This document shows positions 1-6,140 of a stretch of 15,204 nt of DNA, piece after piece. Origin of the DNA: Candidatus Omnitrophota bacterium (GTDB lineage Bacteria > Omnitrophota > Gorgyraeia > Tantalellales > Tantalellaceae); contig JABMSC010000065.1 in assembly GCA_013204685.1 (NCBI GenBank), positions 1 to 15,204 of the forward strand, given 5' to 3'. The stretch's first letter is position 1. Each line of letters opens with the position of its first letter. The notes below the pieces were generated by a model that was not told where the DNA came from, searched no databases, and saw nothing but the letters and a program-made list of their open reading frames with translations. Position numbers and translations under genes: made by a program.

Positions 1-3000
1 CTTGCAGGTATTTTTTATAATAGTAAGCGACGAGCTCACTGGGGGCAACAGTTGCCCTTTCGAGCCGGGCTTTAAGATCAACAATATATTCATCGGTATC
101 GGAAAGTATCCTTATGTCCTCGGAAGCTTTTTTGTACTTATTTGACCAGGATTCAACGGTCTTTAATGCATCCGGAAATTCAGCTCTCAGCCGGCTGATA
201 ATATCCGAGGTATCTTCCAGGGTGAATATGGCGCGTAATTGAGGTTTTCCGCGTATGATCTCAAGCAAGGAATATATCTCAAGGTCTTTATTTCTTGAGA
301 TGTTTACCCTTTCCTCCGGCGGTAAATCCTCCACGGACACGTTTCTGAGAGGCTCTCGGTAGAGTGGATCGACATATTTGAGGTGATCAAAGACAAATAA
401 TGTATCAATGCATGCATTCAGCCAGAATGCGAAATGCATCTGGGCAAAAACTTCAACAAGCTCGTCAACAACTTTCTCTACGTTTGTACCATCGATCCCC
501 TCCAGCGAGCCGAAAAATTGACTTGCGTGCCTGAACCCGGATTGTCTGTCTTCGAAAAGCGTTTCAAGATCTTCTAAAGAGGCATTTTCCAGGTCCGCAA
601 GGAAATAAAATACGCTCTTCCGGTCAAAATCTTTCTCTTTATGGAAAAGCCCTCTGTGTTTGACAGCCCTTTCCTGGGCAGCAAGCGTCCAGGGGCTTCT
701 TGCTCTGAACTTTTTATTTAGTTTTTCAGTTAAATGGTCCCATGCCCTCCAGTAATAATCTAATTCAAAATATCCCAGATCCTTGTATGATCTTCTCCGG
801 AAAAGTCCGTCAAAATATCTTTTATATACTCCCGAGCGTAGGAGGTGGTTTTCTTTCCAGGTTCTGAAGGCAGAATGAACCTCTTTTCTTTTTACAGCTG
901 CCTCTACCTCCGCGGGGTCCGATATCCATACATCCAGCTCCCTTTCCTCTTCTATTATTGGAAGCTTGCCCAGGTATATTTTTCGTCTGGAGGCATCAAG
1001 AGTAACGGTTTTCCCGTTCAGGACCTTAAGATTAAACACAGCATTAGAGACACCTACTATGCAGGGGATATTCATGTCTCGAGAATTCTTTGCCGCATGG
1101 GAAGTATCGCCGCCATCCATCGTTATGACCCCTGCGAGCCGGGCAAAAACATCGTTCCACTCATTATTGGTGTGGTTAGTAACCACGATCACTCCGGGCC
1201 TTGCATCCAACGGACCCCCGCTTTCACCCACTATTTGAATTTCAGCTGTTACAGCACCGGGGCAGGCAACAAGACAATTTTCAGGCAGTTCTGCTACCGG
1301 CGTACCTTCCGGGACGGAATTTTCGTCAACAACCCTTTCAATAAAAACCTCTTTATCTTTTTTTATCTCAATGTGTCTAATAGGCTCGGAACGTACCTGG
1401 AGAACATGAATGCGGCCATCGTTGGTGACCGCAAACTCCACATCGACATTCTTGGCGAGGTTATGCTGCCGGTAATAATCGTGTATTTCTCTTACGATCG
1501 AGACCAGTCGCAGCACATCCTCTTCGCTGAGAGAAGGTTCTTCCATGTCTATTTTCTCAATAACAATACCCCCTTCTTCTCGGGGGATGACCCTTGATCC
1601 TTTGTGAGGTATATGTTTCTCCAGAACAAGATCGCCCAATAAGCCCACATTCCAGGTATCGACCCTACCCCTTCCTTCTACTACCCCCTCCCCGAGTCCG
1701 GGTTGTGCGGTAACGTTATATATAAGACGCCCGGTTTTTGCGTGAATCGAAGTTACAACCCCTGCAGCCTTAACATCGCCGACGAATTTTTGTATCATAA
1801 CCGGCATCCGGGCATCCACGTGCCCCATGCCATGGATGTTTCGATACGTAACGAAACCGTCCGAAAAGAGACTGGCCCAAACATTCTTTATGTTTTGGAA
1901 GAATTCGTCTTCATCTATTGTGTGCAGGAAAGAGTCAGCTCTTCCCGCTGCGGCATGACCTTTAAGGTCTTCAACCGTTGCTGAGCTGCGAATTGCAACA
2001 TCCCTGCCCAGTCTATTAAATGAGCGCAGCGCTTTTTCTCTGAAACCATCAGGGAGCTCTATATCTTTTATGAGTCTTCTTATCTTTTCGGAGAGTCTCT
2101 TTACTTCTACATCGCTTTTAGATTTTTCCAGTTCATGTATGTATTTTTTTATTCTAGCGTTCGAAAGAACATATCTTTCATATGCAAAAGATGTGACCGC
2201 ATCGGCATCTGTTAATAAAAGACCTTTATTATCACTGAGCCGGCCTCTCATTATGTGTGTATTGTGTCCCTTTCCCCCGGCTACTGATACAAAGCATGCA
2301 CGGGAATCATCAACAGATATGATGTCAAGCTTTTCGGTATGAGCAATAAGCTGCCAGATATTGTCGCTGCTGAAATATAAACCCGCAAGATCAAGCGCAT
2401 AGCTTTGGGGGTTTTCCATAAAACCCCGGCGCACAGCATCCCAGTGCTGGAAAACCATAGTGTCGGAATCCAGGAGCTTGAGATCTTCTTCCGTTACTCC
2501 CCCGTACTTAAGTCTGTAAAGGGCTTCTTCCCTGGCTTTTTTCTTTTCATCCATTCTTTTGAAAAAGAGCCTTTCGTTTGTATGTCTAAGTTCAATGATC
2601 ATAAGGGAATTGGCATTTCGTTCATTAACTGGATAAATGTAAGGTATGTCAGTGAGTTGTTTGATCTCTTCAGCGATCTCTATCAAGTCTTTCTTTTTTA
2701 CCTGAGGGTCTACAGTAAAAACACAAAGAGAACGTTTTGCAGGGTTGTAGTTAATGAATACTCCGCTTGACTCGACTCTTTCACATAATGTTTCGTACGC
2801 TTTTTTGAGCTTTTCGTTTTCATCCAAAGAGAAAGCGTAAAAATCAAAACTCATCATGATGTTTTCATGTGATCGTTCCGGGCCGATGAATTTTAGTGTG
2901 TCATGGGGAGAAACAACTACGCCCGTTTCATCCTCAACTGCTTTTTCTACATTCTGCACGGTCTTAGCATAAAAGTCCCCTTCTTTCGCAGTAGCTGTAA

Positions 3001-3859
3001 CAGCTAGAGCGCTCGGAAAAAGCCTTTTAAAAGGACCTCTTTTCTGAAGCAGCAAGAACTGACTTTGCCGATCAAACAGTAATATCTGTATGGAATTTTT
3101 CTCCTTGCCTTCCAGGAACATCTTGTCGTGGAACCGGGCCACTTTCAGCATGACCTTAGCAGTGTAATAATATGCTAAAAGCGGATCTTCCGGATCCATC
3201 CCTCGAAAAAGGATCTCTTTCAGTTTTTCGATGGTTTTTTCGATTAAGGGGGTAGCTGCGGCGTACTCGCCTTTTGAGAACATATCCCGGACGTCCCGTA
3301 GATCAGCCTCGATCATATCCATTTCGGGATTTACCGATCGTTCGAGGAGTATGCCCTCGGCTGTTATGCTGCCTCTTGAAAAAGCATTCAATGCCTTTAT
3401 TCTGTGGATCACTTGCCGGCAAATTACGCTGTTTTCACTTTTGATCTCTTTTGTCGCAAGTTTTAATACATCACTGAACGGGGTGATAATGGGGGCTTTT
3501 CCCGGGAAGAAATAACGCACGGCCAGTTGTTCGCTGGGGACATCCAGAACGATCTCATGGACAGAAGGACTTGTTATTGTTACGTTAAGATCGGGGTTTG
3601 AATTTACCCACTTCAATATATTGTTTATCGCCTTTTCATCGTCAAGATCTACATGTCTCTCGATTGCCGTACAGATTGACGCAATTACATAAGAATTCGC
3701 AAAATCCTTGAGCTGGATACTTGATTGAGCGGAAAGCACTTCGGAAGAAAACTCAGAGGAAAAAGTGGTCTGTGTGGCGCTGTTCAAAGTAAACAGGCAC
3801 ACCAATACCATAGCCATGATCTTGAACCAGCTTTTGCTGTTGATATTATAATGTTTCAT
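1..3859 (-). CDS. PEP-synthase/PPDK-like protein with signal peptide and Nudix-like segment (C-terminus beyond window)
   Basis: The frame is open from the ATG at 3859 to the left edge, giving 1,286 codons with no stop, so the C-terminus is missing. Residues 1-31 look like a signal peptide: lysines in the first 13 residues, then the hydrophobic core IMAMVLVCLFTL and a polar Ser/Thr-rich stretch. Residues 253-345 resemble a Nudix fold with a degenerate box (KAVEDETGV). Residues 520-826 are the ATP-grasp domain of PEP synthase/pyruvate-phosphate dikinase, with Lys530 in GGKG, Arg624 in IRSSATVEDL and the terminal QVRSEP. Residues 850-965 are the swivelling phosphohistidine domain, with catalytic His921 in GGDTSHAA. 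The family autophosphorylates this histidine from ATP. About 320 mostly helical residues follow and do not look like the PEP/pyruvate barrel, so the final acceptor is unknown. The start is supported by AGAGG seven bases upstream and a strong promoter. An exported member of this ATP-dependent family would be odd. Confidence 0.85.
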   Translation of the reverse strand, partial: MKHYNINSKSWFKIMAMVLVCLFTLNSATQTTFSSEFSSEVLSAQSSIQLKDFANSYVIASICTAIERHVDLDDEKAINNILKWVNSNPDLNVTITSPSVHEIVLDVPSEQLAVRYFFPGKAPIITPFSDVLKLATKEIKSENSVICRQVIHRIKALNAFSRGSITAEGILLERSVNPEMDMIEADLRDVRDMFSKGEYAAATPLIEKTIEKLKEILFRGMDPEDPLLAYYYTAKVMLKVARFHDKMFLEGKEKNSIQILLFDRQSQFLLLQKRGPFKRLFPSALAVTATAKEGDFYAKTVQNVEKAVEDETGVVVSPHDTLKFIGPERSHENIMMSFDFYAFSLDENEKLKKAYETLCERVESSGVFINYNPAKRSLCVFTVDPQVKKKDLIEIAEEIKQLTDIPYIYPVNERNANSLMIIELRHTNERLFFKRMDEKKKAREEALYRLKYGGVTEEDLKLLDSDTMVFQHWDAVRRGFMENPQSYALDLAGLYFSSDNIWQLIAHTEKLDIISVDDSRACFVSVAGGKGHNTHIMRGRLSDNKGLLLTDADAVTSFAYERYVLSNARIKKYIHELEKSKSDVEVKRLSEKIRRLIKDIELPDGFREKALRSFNRLGRDVAIRSSATVEDLKGHAAAGRADSFLHTIDEDEFFQNIKNVWASLFSDGFVTYRNIHGMGHVDARMPVMIQKFVGDVKAAGVVTSIHAKTGRLIYNVTAQPGLGEGVVEGRGRVDTWNVGLLGDLVLEKHIPHKGSRVIPREEGGIVIEKIDMEEPSLSEEDVLRLVSIVREIHDYYRQHNLAKNVDVEFAVTNDGRIHVLQVRSEPIRHIEIKKDKEVFIERVVDENSVPEGTPVAELPENCLVACPGAVTAEIQIVGESGGPLDARPGVIVVTNHTNNEWNDVFARLAGVITMDGGDTSHAAKNSRDMNIPCIVGVSNAVFNLKVLNGKTVTLDASRRKIYLGKLPIIEEERELDVWISDPAEVEAAVKRKEVHSAFRTWKENHLLRSGVYKRYFDGLFRRRSYKDLGYFELDYYWRAWDHLTEKLNKKFRARSPWTLAAQERAVKHRGLFHKEKDFDRKSVFYFLADLENASLEDLETLFEDRQSGFRHASQFFGSLEGIDGTNVEKVVDELVEVFAQMHFAFWLNACIDTLFVFDHLKYVDPLYREPLRNVSVEDLPPEERVNISRNKDLEIYSLLEIIRGKPQLRAIFTLEDTSDIISRLRAEFPDALKTVESWSNKYKKASEDIRILSDTDEYIVDLKARLERATVAPSELVAYYYKKYLQ
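965..1312 (-). other. Phosphohistidine (PEP-utilising) swivel domain
   Basis: Residues about 850-965 contain PGAVTAEI, then GVITMDGGDTSHAAKNS with the phosphate-carrying His921 (1097-1099), then NIPCIVG and a final KIYLGKLP strand. This is the standard order for the mobile domain that moves phosphate from the ATP-grasp domain to a distal acceptor site. Confidence 0.85.
1382..2302 (-). other. PEP-synthase-type ATP-grasp (PPDK_N) domain
   Basis: This segment (residues about 520-826) carries the nucleotide-binding landmarks of the family: GGKG with Lys530, IRSSATVEDL with Arg624 followed by a Gly/Ala-rich loop ending in GRADSFL, and DVEF...LQVRSEP, where the Glu and Gln coordinate metal and nucleotide. 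The RSSATVEDL form is typical of PEP synthase rather than of PPDK. All key residues are present, so the domain looks active. Confidence 0.85.
2825..3103 (-). other. Degenerate Nudix-like domain within the PEP-synthase-like protein
   Basis: Residues 253-345 start with a strand pattern (IQILLFDRQSQFLLLQKRG) typical of Nudix hydrolases of the isopentenyl-diphosphate-isomerase type. They continue through FPSALAVTATAKEGD to KAVEDETGV. Against the Nudix consensus REUXEEXGU this keeps an acidic pair (Asp-Glu) and the Gly, but the Arg-Glu pair is Lys-Ala. Metal-dependent hydrolysis is therefore uncertain and the segment may be a binding domain. The assignment rests on motif reading only. Confidence 0.45.
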
Positions 3860-3884
3860 TTTTAGCCTCTGATATAGTTATACT

Positions 3885-3912
3885 ATTATAGCACGAATTA
3901 TCGTTAGTTCAA
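3885..3912 (-). promoter_or_regulatory. Sigma70-type promoter of the PEP-synthase-like gene
   Basis: On the minus strand TTGAAC (3912-3907) is followed after 16 bases by a perfect TATAAT (3890-3885). Transcription would begin near 3878, leaving a leader of about 20 bases that holds AGAGG seven bases before the ATG at 3859. The -10 box sits in the 10-mer GCTATAATAG, which recurs at the promoter of the membrane-protein gene. Confidence 0.75.
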
Positions 3913-4013
3913 GAAACAGGGGGATACATATTGTTTTCTTAACAGACTTTACTTGTTTGAATTAAAGCACTTAGGAGGTTGGATGAATCCAGGGGGGGTC
4001 TCCCATCGACTTC

Positions 4014-4031
4014 GCGCCCTGCGCCCTGCGC
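4014..4031. repeat. Heptamer tandem repeat (GCGCCCT, about 2.6 copies)
   Basis: Two perfect copies of GCGCCCT (4014-4020, 4021-4027) and a partial third (GCGC) lie in the gap between the STAS-like gene and the promoter of the PEP-synthase-like gene. The array follows CTTC, as does the GCTCCRT array inside the giant gene, and has the same period. It is short, so chance is possible. The rest of this 176-base gap holds the promoter and a G7 run (3992-3998); I see no terminator for the STAS-like gene. Confidence 0.5.
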
Positions 4032-4035
4032 TAAC

Positions 4036-4491
4036 CTATATATAGTCGGGGGAGCTATATTTAGTAAAAAGACCCTTGTCGCTATCAATAACCCTGCGTA
4101 CCGGGATATGCTGCGGGTGAGATGCATTAACCAACCACGTCCAGGCAGCATCTACTTCACCCGGCTTAAAATACAGCGTTTCTGCCTCAACGAAAACTGA
4201 CTGAGAAAGGACTTCGCTCATAACTTTAGTCCATGAATGAGCGCCAACTATAGCTATAAGCTCGATATCCTGCATATGCTTTTTAAGGAACTCGAATATT
4301 TCCCACTCGGACTTGATGTTTGCACCCTGCATCTCAGTAACATTGATAAGAAGCCTGAGTTTTTTACTGGCTTCGCTTGCAGCCTGTTCCATGGTGGGGA
4401 GAAATTCCTGTAATTCCTCCGGGGTGAGTTTCCCTGTAACAACAAAACCAAAAACGTTCTTTTGTCCGTGATCAAGTGCTTTTATGCTCAT
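4036..4491 (-). CDS. SpoIIAA-like (STAS/SEC14-type fold) protein
   Basis: The 151-residue protein matches the SpoIIAA-like family in length and pattern: an opening strand (VFGFVVTGKLTPEEL), a helix, a central strand (LRLLINVTEMQGANI), a helix (EWEIFEFLKKH), a strand with the family-typical IELIAIVGAHSWTKV, and an end in which a modified residue cluster (EAETLYFKPGEVDAAWTWL) forms the last strand and helix. About 30 polar residues after position 121 are extra. Members are cytosolic or membrane-associated ligand- or partner-binding domains of poorly defined role; no enzyme motif is visible. The start is fixed by AAAGGAG at 4507-4501, nine bases upstream, and it has its own promoter. The STAS-type fold suggests a regulatory partner role, but no anti-sigma factor or kinase of the SpoIIAB type is adjacent. 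Confidence 0.85.
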   Translation of the reverse strand: MSIKALDHGQKNVFGFVVTGKLTPEELQEFLPTMEQAASEASKKLRLLINVTEMQGANIKSEWEIFEFLKKHMQDIELIAIVGAHSWTKVMSEVLSQSVFVEAETLYFKPGEVDAAWTWLVNASHPQHIPVRRVIDSDKGLFTKYSSPDYI

Positions 4492-4521
4492 AGCTATGTG
4501 CTCCTTTCAAAATTTGGGGGC

Positions 4522-4550
4522 ATTATACTCATAAATAGGCATTGTGTCCC
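4522..4550 (-). promoter_or_regulatory. Sigma70-type promoter of the SpoIIAA-like gene
   Basis: A perfect TATAAT (4527-4522) is preceded after 17 bases by GGGACA (4550-4545), four of six matches to the -35 consensus. The predicted start near 4515 gives a leader of about 25 bases that carries the AAAGGAG ribosome-binding site. Confidence 0.65.
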
Positions 4551-4628
4551 CGGAATTATAAAAGCATACCCTCTATTGCTGGAAGATGCAAGCCCCGTTC
4601 CCCATAAACCAAGCGGCTGGTAGTCGGT

Positions 4629-4656
4629 AAAAATAAAGGGCAGGTTTAGAACCCGC
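4629..4656 (-). terminator. Intrinsic terminator after the membrane-protein gene
   Basis: The minus strand reads GCGGGTT-CTA-AACCTGC (4656-4640), a seven-pair stem with one G-U pair and a three-base loop. It is followed by CCTTTATTTTT (4639-4629). It lies 20 bases past the TAA of the membrane-protein gene. An outer GGCAGG/CCTGCC pairing (4670-4665 with 4644-4639) is an alternative fold. Confidence 0.75.
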
Positions 4657-4676
4657 ACAGCAACCCTGCCTTCCGG

Positions 4677-5264
4677 TTACCCACATTTTTCATCTATCAT
4701 TGCATCAATTTCATCTCTGATAACATTCGCCTTTTCGATGCTAAAATCGACTAGATCAATTTTTAATACTCCATAAATTAATTCTTTAATATTATGGCAC
4801 CCGGTCACTGTTGCCTCCCTCACATCCTTCCTCATGAACGGGTATCTTGATTTGAGGGTTGCGGCTAATATTTCTTTCTCCCCCCTGCCTTTCATTATTT
4901 TTTTCCAAGTTTTATAAGAATCGGCCATGGCATTAATTCTTACCTCACACTGTCCAATGCAGTCCGGAAACGCCAAACTTCCTCCAAATGATCTTATAAG
5001 GCGTTTTAAGAAAAAGAAGTTCAAAATAAAGAAGTAGAATATCAGCGCAGTGCCGAGAACCATCAGGTTAATACTGTACAGCAGATAGCCTGCGTAGAGC
5101 AATAATCCTACCCATACAATTACGCCGATCATCTGAATAAAACTGCTGCGAAAAATAGACGGCGTGTTGCCTGGGTAAGCTTTAACGCTAAGCCCTTCAT
5201 ACACTCTGATGAAATATGAAACCAGCAGCAAAACTAAACCTATAGATCCATCTACAAGCATCAT
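4677..5264 (-). CDS. Small membrane protein of unknown function, three predicted helices
   Basis: This 195-residue protein matches no family I recognise. Residues 8-22, 42-63 and 67-86 are strongly hydrophobic and probably cross the membrane. The remaining 105 residues are charged and soluble-looking, begin with a Lys-Arg cluster (LKRLIRSF) that suggests a cytoplasmic side, and include Cys102 and Cys106 (PDCIGQC) and a later Cys-His pair (TGCHNIKEL). Two consecutive ATG codons are possible starts. GGAGG (5272-5268) lies three bases before the first and six before the second, so the second Met (5261) has the better spacing. The gene has its own promoter and terminator, so it is probably transcribed alone. 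A nine-G run touches the ribosome-binding site. Confidence 0.8.
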   Translation of the reverse strand: MMLVDGSIGLVLLLVSYFIRVYEGLSVKAYPGNTPSIFRSSFIQMIGVIVWVGLLLYAGYLLYSINLMVLGTALIFYFFILNFFFLKRLIRSFGGSLAFPDCIGQCEVRINAMADSYKTWKKIMKGRGEKEILAATLKSRYPFMRKDVREATVTGCHNIKELIYGVLKIDLVDFSIEKANVIRDEIDAMIDEKCG

Positions 5265-5267
5265 CTT

Positions 5268-5279
5268 CCTCCCCCCCCC
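5268..5279 (-). promoter_or_regulatory. Shine-Dalgarno site abutting a G9 homopolymer
   Basis: The minus strand reads nine G residues (5279-5271) and then AGG (5270-5268), so the last Gs of the run form part of the GGAGG site. A change in run length would alter the sequence just before the start codon of the membrane-protein gene. Such runs can slip during replication and are also prone to sequencing error. Confidence 0.6.
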
Positions 5280-5312
5280 ACATCAAACTGATTTTTCTTC
5301 CTCGGCGTTTAG

Positions 5313-5326
5313 AGCGAACCTTCGCT
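5313..5326. repeat. Inverted repeat in the leader of the membrane-protein gene
   Basis: AGCGAA-CC-TTCGCT is a perfect six-base dyad with a two-base centre. It falls in the predicted 5' leader, about 50 bases before the start codon. It could form a small RNA hairpin or be a protein-binding site; there is no U-tract on either side to make it a terminator. Confidence 0.45.
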
Positions 5327-5374
5327 TGAACACCCGTATTCCCTACAAACAACCCCATGCCATTAACCTTACCT

Positions 5375-5403
5375 ATTATAGCAGCCTACACGAAATCTCA
5401 CAA
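5375..5403 (-). promoter_or_regulatory. Sigma70-type promoter of the membrane-protein gene
   Basis: TTGTGA (5403-5398) and a perfect TATAAT (5380-5375) are 17 bases apart. The start near 5368 gives a leader of about 105 bases containing the inverted repeat and G9 run. The same GCTATAATAG 10-mer appears at the promoter of the PEP-synthase-like gene. Between this promoter and the stop of the giant gene I see only a T-rich stretch without a stem, so no clear terminator for the giant gene. Confidence 0.7.
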
Positions 5404-5501
5404 CTCTTCCCCAGATCGCTCTCCAAAAAAATATAAAGGGTGGATTTATACAAGGTAAAAACCGGTAGCCATATGTGTGTTTTTGTTTTCCATCATGTGA
5501 T

Positions 5502-6140
5502 TTATACTGCTATTAAAGCCCGCTTAGTGGCCGCGTGTTTTTTGATAAGTCCCGGTCTGTCGTACACTTTCGCGTTAGGTAACAATGTAAATATCAATGC
5601 TCCGAAGTCATCTATTGTTGATTTTATGTTCAAACTTTTAAGGGTATCCGACACATTGTCCAAAGTCGAAGAATCGAGATACTGGCTCAGGGCAATGGTT
5701 ACTATCTCAGGCAGAGGATAATAAGTATCCCATTTGTATTCTGTCTCGTCGATGTACGTTGAATGCACTTTTGGCTCTATTTCTTCGAGCTTTTCCCTTT
5801 CACTTTTCCGTGCAAACACAAAGACTTCGGTATTTTTATCAAAATGCGCACTTACCTCTTCAGGGAGCTTTTCGCTGGAGGCAGTTATTATCGTAAGGTT
5901 CCGTAAAAAGCGTTCATATTTCAATTTCTGAGTTTTATCGGTCTCGGCTTCCTTTAGACGCTCTACTTCACGTTTTATTTTTTCGAAGACATCGAGGATC
6001 ATGGCAGAATCACCCTCCCCTATACCGTCTTCAAACGCGAGTACGACCTTTTTGCTTACAAGGGCTGAAAACAGTTTGTTTCTGAAATTTAAAGCCACGC
6101 CCTTGGCTTCCAGCATGCCATATATGAATGGGTTGTCTTC
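5502..6140 (-). other. C-terminal alpha/beta module of the giant protein
   Basis: After the tandem-repeat linker come about 210 residues with alternating strands and helices. They include KKVVLAFEDGIGEGDSAMI, NLTIITASSEKLP, NTEVFVFARKSEREKLEEI and YYPLPEIVTIALSQYL. I do not recognise a named family; this type of ending seems familiar from other Omnitrophota giant proteins, which is memory rather than a search result. Confidence 0.5.

Noticed and set aside
845..1597. A 250-codon plus-strand open frame
   Set aside because: It lies wholly antisense to the catalytic part of the PEP-synthase-like gene, has no ribosome-binding site I can see, and its protein shows no recognisable pattern.
4555..4560. 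Second TATAAT upstream of the SpoIIAA-like gene
   Set aside because: No good -35 hexamer lies at 16-18 bases, while the promoter at 4522-4550 fits better.
4640..4656. tRNA T-arm-like hairpin with a TTC-containing loop
   Set aside because: No other tRNA arms are present, the gene before it is close, and the hairpin plus T-tract is better explained as a terminator.
4560..4676. Possible riboswitch or small RNA upstream of the SpoIIAA-like gene
   Set aside because: Several GC-rich half-hairpins occur, but I could not fit any known riboswitch or SRP consensus, and the likely promoter lies downstream of them.
3860..5501. A single operon running through all four genes
   Set aside because: Separate promoters before three genes, a terminator after the membrane-protein gene and gaps of 176-237 bases argue against it.
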